From Pseudomonas sp. (lineage in GTDB: Bacteria; Pseudomonadota; Gammaproteobacteria; Pseudomonadales; Pseudomonadaceae), in NCBI RefSeq assembly GCF_017744435.1, contig NZ_JAGIBG010000012.1, forward strand, positions 123,491 to 187,490: a DNA stretch of 64,000 nt, given 5' to 3'. The notes under the pieces were generated by a model, which made no database searches, was not told the DNA's origin, and saw only the letters and a list, made by a program, of their open reading frames with translations. The position numbers and the translations under genes are program-made. Numbering within the stretch: the first letter of the stretch is position 1; each line of letters opens with the position of its first letter. Of the stretch, positions 47,131-56,061 are shown piece by piece.

Positions 47131-50100
47131 TCAAGCACTGGTCAGTTCCCTGGCCAGCGCTTTCTCCACTCGGCGCATATGCCGTGCCAATCCCTGCCGC
47201 TGCAGTTTGATGCAGGCTGCAGACGAATGTTCTTCCTCCAGGGCCTCGCAGGCCTTCATCATGCCCTTGGCTTCCAGCAGCCGTGCCGCGCTGAGGATCT
47301 TGTGCGCCTGCTCGCGAATCTCGGCGGCTTGCTGGTGGGGATCAAGGTCCATGAGCAGTGCCAGGTCTTCCTTTAGGCTTGTGTGCACGGCAGTGAGAAA
47401 TCGGGTACGGTTTCTGGCGTTGTTGCCGACGATGCCGGCCAGGCCCGCCAGGTTGAACAGTGGCGCAATCACTGGCCGGCGATGGGGCGCAATCTTGGCC
47501 AGGCGTTGGCTGAGGGTACGCAGACTGATGGGCTTGAGCAGGCAATCGTCCATGCCGGCGCTGAGGCACTTTTGCCTGACTTCGGGTTGTGCGTTCGCCG
47601 TATAGCCCAGGATGACGCAACGCGGGCGCCCGCTCTGGAGTTCCTCGCTGCGAACGGCGGTGGCTAACTGGTAGCCGTTCATGTGTGGCATGTTGCAATC
47701 GAGTACCAGTACGTCGAACGGCGCGTGTCGCCATTTGTCCAGGCCTTCGCGGCCATTGCTGGCGCTGGCATGGCTGAGCCCCAGATAGCCCAGTTGCTGC
47801 GCCATCAACAGCAGGTTGGCAGGGTGATCATCGATGACCAGTACCTTGAGGTCGGGGGCGGGGGGTTCGACCTCTTCGACTTCGGAAACGGGGGACGCCG
47901 GGGCGTCGATAAGCTCCAGCGGCATCATCAGGCGAACCTGTGTGCCCAACCCCGGAAGGCTCTTGATGCTCAGGTTGCCACCCATCATCTCGCACAGGCT
48001 ACGGCAGATGGCCAAGCCCAGCCCGGTACCCGCACGAGCACCCTGGCTGTGTGGGTTGGCCTGGACGAACGGGCTGAACAGCCGCAGCAGGTCATCGTCA
48101 TGAATGCCGATGCCGCTGTCACGTACCTCGAGCTCCAGCGTTGGGGGGGCGTCAGGGCCTTCTTCGCGCAAGCCGAGCGTGACATGGACTTGCCCTCGCT
48201 CGGTGAACTTGATGGCATTGCTGACAAGGTTGGACAAGACCTGCTTGAAGCGCAGTGGGTCGAGCAACCCGTGGCAGCGGGCATTGGGGCTGATGCTGAT
48301 GTCCAGAGCCAGGCCTTTCTGCCGGGCCTGGCCATCGAATACGCGGCCAACCGACTCGACCAGTACGGCGGGGTCGACCGCTTCCGGGCTGAGGGACAGG
48401 TGGCCTGACTCGATACGCACGATGTCCAGGATATCGCCGATCAGGCCTAGCAGGTCCCTGGCCGAGTGATGGGCGACTTCCAGTGAGGTCGGATCCACCT
48501 GCCCCTGGCGGGCGCGCCTCAATGCCAGTTCGAGCATGCCGATGACCGCATTCATCGGTGTGCGGATCTCGTGGCTGATGGTGGCAAGGAAGGTGCTCTT
48601 GGCGCGGTTGGCGTCGTCGGCCAGGCGCTTGGCCTCGCGTAGTTCCTGAACCAGTTTGCGGCGCTCGCTGATGTCGATCCAGCCGCCAATGATCCCTTGC
48701 ACTTCACCCAGCGAATCGCGATAGGGCAGGATCCAGTGGTAGATGGTGATTTCCCGATCCCTCAAGCGCAAAGGGCGGTCGATGATCAGTGGCACACCGG
48801 CAGCCATCACCTGCTGGTAGTCGGCCTGGATCTGGGGTGTGTTTTCGGCACCCGCGAATTGGCCCTCATCCAGGCGCCTGCCAATCACGTCTTCAAGGCG
48901 GGACTGGACGGCTTCGAGGTAGCTGGCATTGCAGCTTTGCAGGTGGCCTTCCCGGTCGCGCACGTACATGGGGTGCGGAGTGCCGTTGAGCAGCGCCCCC
49001 ATGAACTCCAGCTGATCGTTCAGTGCGCGTTCGGCGCGTTGGCGCTGTTTGATCTGCCCCCGCAGACGGGCATTCCAGATCAGTGCCAGCAACAGTAACA
49101 CGCCAGTGCCCAGCAGCACTTTCAGGATCAGGCGTCGCAAGCTTGGCCAACTGGCATCTTCATGCACGTCGTAGCCGCGCCAACGGTTGTTTATGACCCC
49201 CAGTTCCTCCGGTGAAATACTCAGCAGGGCCTTGTCGAGGATCGAGGCAAGCGGCATGTCCTGATTGTTGGTGGCCATGGAAAAGACGGCCGGCTCGCTG
49301 CCCACCGTGCTGCGAATGGTCAGGTTGGTGTTGCCGGCCACGGCGTGGTTGGCATCGATCAAGGGGGTGATCACGGCGTCGACGGCGCCACTGTTGAGTA
49401 GCGCCACGGAATAAAAGGGGCTCTCGGTCTCGATCCATCCAACCTGTGGAAAATGGGTTGTCAGCAAGTCGTCCAGGTTGCTGTAGCGGGAAATGGCAAC
49501 CCGGTGCCCGTTCAGTTCTTCCAGTGAACCGTACTGTTCATCCTGGGCGCGGGTGACCAGCACGTGTGGGCTTTCGAGGTATGGCCGGCTCAGGTGCAGG
49601 CGTTTGTCGGTTGTACCGTCGCTGGCAAGGGCGGCGATCATGTTCACGCGCCCTTTTTCCAGCCGGGCGAGCAAATCGGCGATGCCATTGGCCCGCTGTA
49701 CCTCAAAGCGCAGGCCGGTACGCAGGCGTATCAGGTCAAGCAGGTCGGCGGTTATCCCGCGAAAATGGCCATTGCCATCGAAATAGGACAGTGGTGCTGC
49801 CGTTTCGTCGATGGCGACTTGCATGATCGGGTGGCTCAGCAGCCACTGTTCCTCCTCGGGCGTCAGCTGAAGTTTGCGATCGCTCAGCAGCAGTTCACCG
49901 CCGGCACTCCAACGTTTGAAAAGGCTGGCCCGCACGGGGCTGGACTGGCGGTCGAGCGTCGCATTCACCAATGCCTTGAGGTGCACGTCCTGAGCGCGCA
50001 TGGCAAAGCTGAAACCGACGTTTTCGTGCTGGCCGAAACTGGCCATGCGCAGGCGCGGCAGGTGGCCGCGATTGAGCAGGTAGTGTGTGGAAAGGGTGTC

Positions 50101-50730
50101 GCCGATGTACACGTCGGCCTGGCCAAATGCCACGGCGTTGAGGGCCTGGGTTGAAGAACCGAACGCCAGCACTTCGGCCTTGGGGTAGGCCGCATGGATT
50201 TTCTCCGGGGGCAGGTAGTGGTCGAGCATGCCCAGGCGCATGCCCGCCAGGCCACCGTTGAGGGTTCGTCTTTCATCTTCCCGCGTGACCAGCACGGGTT
50301 GGTCGATAGCATAGGGGTGCGAAAGCGCCAGTCCCTTGGTTGCCGCTTCGTAACCATTGGCACTGCCGAGCAGGTCGATGTCCCCCCGTTTGAGCGCCTC
50401 GACCGCCGCTTGCCGGTTGGGGTAGCGCATGACCTGGACCGGCAGGTTCAGTGCCTCGCCGATCAGGTTGGCGTATTCGGCGGTGAGGCCCTGATAGACC
50501 TGCCCGCCACCGGTGATGTCGAAGGGTGGATAGTCGGGCGCCGAGGTGCCGAGGATGAGGACATGTCGGCCCTGCAGCCATTGCCGTTGCGGTTCTGTCA
50601 GTGGCGGGCTCAGTGGCATGGTTGAAGAGCGTGCCAGCAGCGTAAAGGGCACGACTTCATGTGATGAAGCCTGTGCCAGGTTGCAGGCCAGCGTCAGGAC
50701 AAGCCCAAGGCAGGCGATCAATTGCACCAT
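47131..50730 (-). CDS. EvgS/BvgS-like hybrid sensor histidine kinase
   Basis: 1199 residues. A signal peptide is followed by two tandem periplasmic solute-binding (SBP_bac_3, Venus flytrap) domains (about 50-275 and 285-525), one membrane helix (ILKVLLGTGVLLLLALIW, ~540) and a PAS domain (~575-690). The HisKA domain has His in ATISHEIRTPMNAVIG (~718), then the ATPase (NLVSNAIKFTERG, GTGLGLAICRSL), a receiver (VLVIDDHPANLLLM, Asp ~1009 in VLVLDCNMPHMNG) and a C-terminal Hpt (REQAHKILSAARLL, His ~1143). This is the complete phosphorelay of BvgS/EvgS. Its regulator gene lies 8 bases upstream on the same strand. The ligand is unknown. Confidence 0.94.
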   Translation of the reverse strand: MVQLIACLGLVLTLACNLAQASSHEVVPFTLLARSSTMPLSPPLTEPQRQWLQGRHVLILGTSAPDYPPFDITGGGQVYQGLTAEYANLIGEALNLPVQVMRYPNRQAAVEALKRGDIDLLGSANGYEAATKGLALSHPYAIDQPVLVTREDERRTLNGGLAGMRLGMLDHYLPPEKIHAAYPKAEVLAFGSSTQALNAVAFGQADVYIGDTLSTHYLLNRGHLPRLRMASFGQHENVGFSFAMRAQDVHLKALVNATLDRQSSPVRASLFKRWSAGGELLLSDRKLQLTPEEEQWLLSHPIMQVAIDETAAPLSYFDGNGHFRGITADLLDLIRLRTGLRFEVQRANGIADLLARLEKGRVNMIAALASDGTTDKRLHLSRPYLESPHVLVTRAQDEQYGSLEELNGHRVAISRYSNLDDLLTTHFPQVGWIETESPFYSVALLNSGAVDAVITPLIDANHAVAGNTNLTIRSTVGSEPAVFSMATNNQDMPLASILDKALLSISPEELGVINNRWRGYDVHEDASWPSLRRLILKVLLGTGVLLLLALIWNARLRGQIKQRQRAERALNDQLEFMGALLNGTPHPMYVRDREGHLQSCNASYLEAVQSRLEDVIGRRLDEGQFAGAENTPQIQADYQQVMAAGVPLIIDRPLRLRDREITIYHWILPYRDSLGEVQGIIGGWIDISERRKLVQELREAKRLADDANRAKSTFLATISHEIRTPMNAVIGMLELALRRARQGQVDPTSLEVAHHSARDLLGLIGDILDIVRIESGHLSLSPEAVDPAVLVESVGRVFDGQARQKGLALDISISPNARCHGLLDPLRFKQVLSNLVSNAIKFTERGQVHVTLGLREEGPDAPPTLELEVRDSGIGIHDDDLLRLFSPFVQANPHSQGARAGTGLGLAICRSLCEMMGGNLSIKSLPGLGTQVRLMMPLELIDAPASPVSEVEEVEPPAPDLKVLVIDDHPANLLLMAQQLGYLGLSHASASNGREGLDKWRHAPFDVLVLDCNMPHMNGYQLATAVRSEELQSGRPRCVILGYTANAQPEVRQKCLSAGMDDCLLKPISLRTLSQRLAKIAPHRRPVIAPLFNLAGLAGIVGNNARNRTRFLTAVHTSLKEDLALLMDLDPHQQAAEIREQAHKILSAARLLEAKGMMKACEALEEEHSSAACIKLQRQGLARHMRRVEKALARELTSA

Positions 50731-50738
50731 TGACGACC

Positions 50739-51368
50739 TCAGACCAGCGCGTTGCGTTTGGCCATTTCGATCAGATCGACCAACGAGTCAACCTGCAGTT
50801 TCTGCATGAGTCGCTTCTTGTAGGTGCTGACGGTCTTGTTGCTGAGAAACATCCCTTTGGCGATCTCCTGGTTACTGCGGCCTTGGGCGAAAAGTTGCAG
50901 GACCATAAGTTCCCTGTCGTTAACGAGTCGGAAAAGCCGCAAATCGGAGTCCGCTGTTTCGTGATTGTTGTGAATGGCCTGGCTGGGGAAGTAATTGTAT
51001 CCGGCGAGTACGGCCTTGATTGCACTGAGCAGTTCGTTCAAGTCTTCCTGCTTGCATACATAACCTGCCGCGCCTGATTGCATGCAGCGCACGGCGAACA
51101 GCGCCGGAGACTGTGCGGTGAGGATCAGGACTTTCAGCGGCAGGGCCATGGCCTGGAAGCGCGAAAGGACCTCAAGGCCGTCAAGCTTGGGGATGCTGAT
51201 GTCCAGAATGACCAGCTCAGGTTGGGTTTCACGAATCATCTGCATGGCTTCCACGCCGTTGTCCGACTCGCCCACTACCTTGTAGTTCTGGTTTTTCTGG
51301 TTTTCAAGCAACATGCGGACAGCCAGGCGGATGACAGGATGGTCATCGACAATAAATACAGTATTCAT
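50739..51368 (-). CDS. EvgA/BvgA-like LuxR-family response regulator
   Basis: 209 residues. Receiver domain (MNTVFIVDDHPVIRLAVRML, acceptor Asp in LVILDISIPKLDGLEVL, ~55) and a C-terminal LuxR helix-turn-helix (ELMVLQLFAQGRSNQEIAKGMFLSNKTVSTYKKRLMQKL, about residues 148-187). The ATG at 51368 is the natural start; the frame's longer version adds unlike-protein sequence. It is the first gene of a two-gene operon with the hybrid kinase, so the phosphorelay should end on this regulator. Regulated genes are not evident in the window. Confidence 0.93.
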   Translation of the reverse strand: MNTVFIVDDHPVIRLAVRMLLENQKNQNYKVVGESDNGVEAMQMIRETQPELVILDISIPKLDGLEVLSRFQAMALPLKVLILTAQSPALFAVRCMQSGAAGYVCKQEDLNELLSAIKAVLAGYNYFPSQAIHNNHETADSDLRLFRLVNDRELMVLQLFAQGRSNQEIAKGMFLSNKTVSTYKKRLMQKLQVDSLVDLIEMAKRNALV

Positions 51369-51608
51369 GTTCAGGTTTCCTGCGGCGGATGACGGAGGCA
51401 GGAGGCACCTTACCCCAGTTGCAAGTCGGCAGGGGTACGCAGCAGGGAGATTAGGTATATATGGGAAACGGCTTACAGCTGAGTTCAAAATCGGCTACGA
51501 AGTGTAAGGATATGCTTCGCTTTCAGCCGTGTTTTGGCAACTTTTCATTGGCCTGTTTGGTTGGTGTTTAATGAGCGAGCAGTACTTGTAGGAAGTTTCT
51601 TATCGTTA

Positions 51609-51639
51609 AGCGTCGCTCGGTACTGCACCGGGCGACGCT
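51609..51639. terminator. Stem-loop downstream of dgt
   Basis: AGCGTCGC-T-CGGT pairs with ACCG-G-GCGACGCT around a short loop, 10 bases after the dgt stop on the minus strand. No long T tract follows. Confidence 0.6.
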
Positions 51640-51648
51640 GCCGTGACC

Positions 51649-52980
51649 TCAGGTCGGGCTTGAGCGCCCGGTCATTTCCCGGGCCATCTCGCTGGCATAG
51701 CTGTCGGTCATGCCGGCGATGAAATCGATCATGCGCAGGAAAGCCTTGTACAGCGAGTCTTGCGGGGTGGGGGCATTGTTACCGATCAGATCGAGCACGC
51801 GGCGGCTCTTGAACGAAGGGGTGCGTCCGCCATGCTGTTCCAGGGCGGCACCGCAAAACGTGTTGAGGAGGATTTCCAACGTGGTGTAGGCGCCAATCTC
51901 ATGCAGTGTCTTGCGCTTGTCCTGGAAAATCTTGTTGCGTGCCATGTCCTTGGCCTGCAGCACGCAGCGCTTGGCCGGGCCGTGCATGTGCTCGACCAGG
52001 TCGCCGCTCAGGTGCCCGCTCAGCAGGGCCTGCTGCTGCTCGACGAAGGCACTGGCAGCGGCGTTGGTCAGGTGCTCGATCGCCTTGCCACGCAGGATTG
52101 CCAGTTTGCGTCGCCGGGAGTCGGCAGGGCCAAGCTGGCGATAGGTTTCCGGCAAATCGTCACCGACCAGGTCGAGCAACAGCGCCTCGACTTCGGCGTA
52201 GTCCAGCAACTCCATCTCCAGGCCGTCTTCCAGGTCGATCAGGGCGTAGCAGATGTCATCTGCCGCTTCCATCAGATAGACCAGCGGGTGGCGCGCCCAG
52301 CGCTGTTCTTCGAGCAGCGGCAGGCCGAGCTTGCGGGCGATCTGTTCGAGCAGAGGCAGCTCGCTCTGGTAGCAGCCGAACTTGTGCTTCTTGTAGCCGA
52401 GGGCATCGGCATGTCGGGCAGTCCAAGGGTACTTGAGGTAGGTGCCAAGGGTGGCGTAGGTGAGCCGGGTGCCACCATCGAACTGGTGGTACTCCAGCTG
52501 GGTGAGCACACGAAAGCCTTGGGCGTTGCCCTCGAAGTTGAGGAAGTCGGCTCGCTCGTTGTCGCTCATGTCGTCCAGCCAGCCACGCCCGGCGGCTTGC
52601 TGGAACCAGTGGCGAATGGCGTCCTCACCGGAGTGGCCGAACGGTGGGTTGCCAATGTCGTGGGCCAGGCAGGCCGACTGCACGATCATGCCCAGGTCGC
52701 TGGGCTCGCACCACTCGGGCAGGCTGGCGCGCAGCGTTTCGCCGACGCGCATGCCCAGTGAACGGCCCACGCAGCTGACCTCCAGGGAATGGGTCAGGCG
52801 CGTATGGATATGGTCGTTGCTGGAAACGGGATGGACCTGGGTCTTGCGACCGAGGCGGCGAAAGGCCCCTGAGAAGATGATCCGGTCATGGTCTTTGTGG
52901 AAAGGGCTGCGGCCCAGTTCTTCGGCGCTGTAGAGGGCTTTGCCGAGGCGCTCGCGGGTGAGCAGGGTGTGCCAGTCCAA
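51649..52980 (-). CDS. dgt: Deoxyguanosinetriphosphate triphosphohydrolase-like protein
   Basis: 443 residues of the HD superfamily. Motifs: [21 protein letters not shown] near the N terminus, the metal His of [16 protein letters not shown], the HD pair in [20 protein letters not shown], and the distal Asp in [18 protein letters not shown]. These enzymes hydrolyse dGTP or other dNTPs to the nucleoside and triphosphate and help set dNTP pools. It stands alone on the minus strand. Confidence 0.93.
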   Translation of the reverse strand: MDWHTLLTRERLGKALYSAEELGRSPFHKDHDRIIFSGAFRRLGRKTQVHPVSSNDHIHTRLTHSLEVSCVGRSLGMRVGETLRASLPEWCEPSDLGMIVQSACLAHDIGNPPFGHSGEDAIRHWFQQAAGRGWLDDMSDNERADFLNFEGNAQGFRVLTQLEYHQFDGGTRLTYATLGTYLKYPWTARHADALGYKKHKFGCYQSELPLLEQIARKLGLPLLEEQRWARHPLVYLMEAADDICYALIDLEDGLEMELLDYAEVEALLLDLVGDDLPETYRQLGPADSRRRKLAILRGKAIEHLTNAAASAFVEQQQALLSGHLSGDLVEHMHGPAKRCVLQAKDMARNKIFQDKRKTLHEIGAYTTLEILLNTFCGAALEQHGGRTPSFKSRRVLDLIGNNAPTPQDSLYKAFLRMIDFIAGMTDSYASEMAREMTGRSSPT

Positions 52981-53083
52981 GGCGCGGTCTCCTGTCGATC
53001 GAAGGGTATAGCTTCCGGTGTCGTGAGCAGACGTGCAAGGGGCAGAACGAGACCGGCCCTGTGGGATCAGGGCCGGTAGACGC

Positions 53084-53413
53084 TCAAGGGCGACGGTTGC
53101 CCTGCAGGTAGAGGCGCACCAGCGGCAGCAAGCTGGTCCCCAAGCGGACCAGGCGGCTCAGGTTACCGCTGCGTACCCCTTTGCCGGTCAGAAAGCCCAG
53201 CGCCACGACGGCGCCGATGCCCCACAACGGCGCATGCTTGATACCCAGCCCGTCATGCAGCGAGCTGCCCATGCCGCGCAGGCGCTGCAAGGGTTGCAGC
53301 AACTGCCCGGACTCATGGCGAATCTCCTGGCGGTGCATTTCCAGGCGCAGGCGCAGCAGCGCCTTGCGCAGTTCCCGTGGGTTACGGGTGTTCGGTAGTT
53401 CAGGCAGGCTCAT
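53084..53413 (-). CDS. YqjK-like small membrane-associated protein
   Basis: 109 residues: a basic amphipathic helical N terminus ([25 protein letters not shown]) and a hydrophobic C-terminal part ([32 protein letters not shown]). Sequence alone does not name it. Its place after a DUF883 gene and a YqjE-like gene mirrors the yqjD-yqjE-yqjK order of E. coli, so a YqjK-type role is inferred from context. The start overlaps the preceding gene's stop (ATGA). Confidence 0.7.
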   Translation of the reverse strand: MSLPELPNTRNPRELRKALLRLRLEMHRQEIRHESGQLLQPLQRLRGMGSSLHDGLGIKHAPLWGIGAVVALGFLTGKGVRSGNLSRLVRLGTSLLPLVRLYLQGNRRP

Positions 53414-53784
53414 GGCAACAGGCGCTCCCGGTCCTTGGCCAGTTCGTCGAGGGTCGCACCAAAGGGGGACGACTCATCGAACACAGCGGCTTTCAGGCGC
53501 AGGCCGCAATACAGCGCCGCAACACCATAGAAGACGCACAGGCCGATGATGCCCGCCAGGCGATAGCTGTCCCACAGCAGCACCAGCAGCAAGCCGGACA
53601 AGGCCGTCAGCAGCAGCAGCGCGAACACCAGCGCCAGGCCGGCGAACAGCAGCAGGCTCAGGGTGCGTGCTTTCTGTTCCTGCAGTTCGATGCCGAACAG
53701 TTCGATGTGGCTGTGCAGCAGCCCCAGCAGCGCCGCGCCCAGGCGTTTGCCCGAGGCGCTGGTGCCAATGCTGTCATTCTCCAT
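53410..53784 (-). CDS. YqjE-like phage-holin-superfamily membrane protein
   Basis: 124 residues with an amphipathic N terminus (LGAALLGLLHSHIELFGIELQEQKAR) and two strong membrane helices (LLLFAGLALVFALLLLTALSGLLLVLL and LAGIIGLCVFYGVAALYCGL). This is the pattern of the holin superfamily III / YqjE proteins, which are host genes rather than phage holins. It sits between the DUF883 gene and the small gene downstream, with ATGA overlap to the latter. Confidence 0.82.
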   Translation of the reverse strand: MENDSIGTSASGKRLGAALLGLLHSHIELFGIELQEQKARTLSLLLFAGLALVFALLLLTALSGLLLVLLWDSYRLAGIIGLCVFYGVAALYCGLRLKAAVFDESSPFGATLDELAKDRERLLP

Positions 53785-53793
53785 GGGGGCTCC

Positions 53794-54108
53794 TCAGCGC
53801 CGATTGGCCAGCAGGCCGATCAGCAGGCCGACGCCTGCGGCAATCCCGATGGCTTGCCAGGGGTTTTCCTGGACGTATTGTTCGGCGCTGCCGAGGGCTG
53901 CCTGGCCGCGCTCACGCACCGAGTCCTGGGTCAGTTGCAAGGTTTCGCGGGCCTGGGTCAGGCGGTCGTGGATCTGCTCGCGCAGCTCGTCGGCCTGGTC
54001 GCCTGCCAGGTTGGCGGTATCGGCGAGCAATCGTTCGGTATCGCGAACCAAGGCCTGGAAGTCAGCCATCAATATCTCTTGTGCAGTCTTTGCCGATTTG
54101 CTGGCCAT
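53794..54108 (-). CDS. DUF883 (ElaB/YqjD/YgaM) stationary-phase membrane protein
   Basis: 104 residues: a long charged helix (EILMADFQALVRDTERLLADTANLAGDQADELREQIHDRL over about 12-52) and a C-terminal glycine-rich membrane anchor (PWQAIGIAAGVGLLIGLLANRR), typical of ElaB/YqjD/YgaM. In E. coli YqjD and ElaB tether ribosomes to the inner membrane in stationary phase through this tail anchor. The ATG at 54108 has GGAGAG about 5-10 bases upstream (minus strand). It is the first gene of the three-gene yqjDEK-like set. Confidence 0.88.
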   Translation of the reverse strand: MASKSAKTAQEILMADFQALVRDTERLLADTANLAGDQADELREQIHDRLTQARETLQLTQDSVRERGQAALGSAEQYVQENPWQAIGIAAGVGLLIGLLANRR

Positions 54109-54428
54109 GGGGCTCTCCCTATGCAGGTGTGCAGGTGTGTAGGTCTTTCGAGTGACCGGGTGTGTGGAAGGTTCACTGGCGGCGCTGGTATGGGCCTTGC
54201 TAATGAGATTTGCCACAACGCGGGGCGTCACCCGGTGCGGTGCGCCGAACCAGGGCGTCGACCCTGACGGATACCGATAAACCTTAACCCAATCCACGAC
54301 AAACCCAAGAAAAAACCACGCAGGCTGCGCCCGCTTCGGCAAAACAGGGCAAAAGCTGGCACCGATTCGGTGCAGGGATGCAGGTTCTTGAACTGTCCTG
54401 GTGCTTTTTCAGCAGGTCTGCCACTTTC
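54109..54428. other. Divergent regulatory region between the yqjD-like gene and amt
   Basis: 320 bases without a gene. It contains a weak sigma-54-like element at 54186 on the plus strand, an A+T-rich patch with short A runs (54285-54325) and the likely promoter of the DUF883 gene. An upstream ATG in frame with amt at 54378 could shorten the non-coding part to 269 bases. Confidence 0.55.
54186..54201 (+). promoter_or_regulatory. Weak candidate sigma-54 promoter for amt
   Basis: TGGTATGGGCCTTGCT keeps the invariant GG and GC of the -24/-12 consensus TGGCACN5TTGCW with the correct 10-base spacing, but the -24 box has TAT in place of CAC. It points at amt, a gene class normally under NtrC/RpoN, but would leave a 5' leader of about 215 bases. 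Confidence 0.35.
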
Positions 54429-55637
54429 ATGGAAAACATGCACAGCGCGATGGACTCCCTGGTCCACGGCTCCAACACCCTGTTCATCCTCATGGGCGCC
54501 ATTCTGGTGCTTGCCATGCACGCCGGCTTCGCCTTTCTCGAAGTGGGCACCGTGCGCCACAAGAACCAGGTCAACGCGCTGTCGAAGATCCTCAGCGATT
54601 TCGCCATCTCCGCGTTGGTGTATTTCTTCATCGGCTACTGGATCGCCTATGGCGTGAACTTTCTGCAGCCAGCATCGCAACTGGCTGCAGACCACGGCTA
54701 TGCGCTGGTCAAATGCTTCTTCCTGCTGACCTTCGCCGCCGCGATTCCCGCGATCATCTCGGGGGGGATCGCCGAACGTGCGCGCTTCGCGCCGCAGCTG
54801 TGTGCCACGGCGTTGATCGTGGCGTTCATCTACCCCTTCTTCGAGGGTGTGGTGTGGAATGGCAACTTGGGTGTGCAGGCCTGGCTGCAGGCCCGTTTCG
54901 GTGCGCCGTTCCATGACTTTGCCGGCTCGGTGGTGGTGCATGCCATGGGCGGCTGGCTGGCGCTGGCGGCGGTGCTGTTGCTGGGTGCGCGGCGCGGGCG
55001 TTATCGCGACGGTCGGCTGGTGGCCTTCGCACCGTCGAGCATTCCGTTCCTGGCGCTGGGCTCGTGGATCCTGATCATCGGCTGGTTCGGCTTCAACGTG
55101 ATGAGTGCCCAGACCTTGCAGGGCGTCAGCGGCCTGGTGGCGATCAATTCGCTGATGGCCATGGTCGGCGGCACCCTGGCGGCCTTGCTGGCCGGGCGCA
55201 ATGACCCGGGCTTCCTGCACAACGGGCCGCTGGCGGGTCTGGTGGCGATCTGTGCCGGCTCTGACCTCATGCACCCCATCGGTGCGCTGGCCACCGGTCT
55301 GGTGGCGGGGGTGCTGTTCGTCTGGAGTTTCACGGCTGCGCAGAACCGCTGGAAGATCGACGATGTGCTCGGGGTCTGGCCGCTGCACGGCTTGTGCGGC
55401 CTGTGGGGAGGGATTGCCTGCGGTGTGTTTGGCCAGGCGGTGCTGGGTGGTATGGGTGGGGTGAGCCTGATCAGCCAGCTGCTGGGCAGCCTGGCGGGCG
55501 TGCTGGTCGCACTGATCGGTGGTTTTGCCGTGTACGGCCTGATTCGCCGACTGCATGGCCTGCGTTTGAGCCATGAGCAGGAGTTCCAGGGCGCAGACCT
55601 GTCGCTGCACCGGATCGGTGCCACCAGCCAGGATTGA
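54429..55637 (+). CDS. amt: Ammonium transporter, Amt family
   Basis: 402 residues with about 11 membrane helices. Family motifs include LVLAMHAGFAFLEVGTVRHKN, AAIPAIISGGIAERARF, PFFEGVVWN, DFAGSVVVHAMGGWLAL (first of the pore His pair) and VWPLHGLCGLWGGIACGVF (second pore His). It conducts ammonium through the inner membrane. No glnK gene is adjacent, unlike the glnK-amtB pair, so this is likely a second Amt of the genome. ATG at 54429 (MENMHSAMDSLVHGSNTLF) is preferred by family N termini; ATG at 54378 has a better purine-rich upstream sequence and cannot be excluded. Confidence 0.92.
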   Translation: MENMHSAMDSLVHGSNTLFILMGAILVLAMHAGFAFLEVGTVRHKNQVNALSKILSDFAISALVYFFIGYWIAYGVNFLQPASQLAADHGYALVKCFFLLTFAAAIPAIISGGIAERARFAPQLCATALIVAFIYPFFEGVVWNGNLGVQAWLQARFGAPFHDFAGSVVVHAMGGWLALAAVLLLGARRGRYRDGRLVAFAPSSIPFLALGSWILIIGWFGFNVMSAQTLQGVSGLVAINSLMAMVGGTLAALLAGRNDPGFLHNGPLAGLVAICAGSDLMHPIGALATGLVAGVLFVWSFTAAQNRWKIDDVLGVWPLHGLCGLWGGIACGVFGQAVLGGMGGVSLISQLLGSLAGVLVALIGGFAVYGLIRRLHGLRLSHEQEFQGADLSLHRIGATSQD

Positions 55638-55713
55638 GCCAGGTCAGGTGCAGAGGGGGCAGGACAGACTTAGAATAAGTCTCTTCCTACAGCCAAATCG
55701 GGTCTCGCCCTCC

Positions 55714-55953
55714 ATGCTGCCTGAATGCCAACTCTTCGGTACCGTCGGGTGCCACTTGTGCGAAGTGGCCGAAGCCGTGCTGATGCCCTTTGTTGAACAC
55801 GGCTTGCTGATCGAGTTGGTCGACATCGCCGATGACCAGGCGTTGTTCGAGCGGTACGGATTGATCATTCCGGTGTTGCGGCGCAGCGACACGTCGGCAG
55901 AGCTGCACTGGCCATTCGATGCCGAACAGGTAGTGGCCTTTCTCGCCCAGTAA
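55714..55953 (+). CDS. Glutaredoxin-like (DUF836) protein
   Basis: 79 residues: MLPECQLFGTVGCHLCEVAEAVL has the CHLC redox motif at about residues 13-16, then the cis-Pro strand YGLIIPVLRR and the C-terminal WPFDAEQVVAFL helix. This is the compact thioredoxin fold of DUF836/glutaredoxin-like proteins. Partner unknown. It is 76 bases after amt and may be read from the same transcript. Confidence 0.85.
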   Translation: MLPECQLFGTVGCHLCEVAEAVLMPFVEHGLLIELVDIADDQALFERYGLIIPVLRRSDTSAELHWPFDAEQVVAFLAQ

Positions 55954-56061
55954 CGGGCAGAGGGAATGCTTGCCCTTGTGCATGGCCTGCAGGCCAGAAA
56001 TGAAGATGACGAACCGTTGAATGGTCATCGGTACTTTTGCATCTTCATCGAGAGCCCCGTC

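Noticed and set aside
53410..53784. A phage holin
   Set aside because: The protein is in the holin superfamily but sits in a yqjDEK-like host operon and has no lysis partner.
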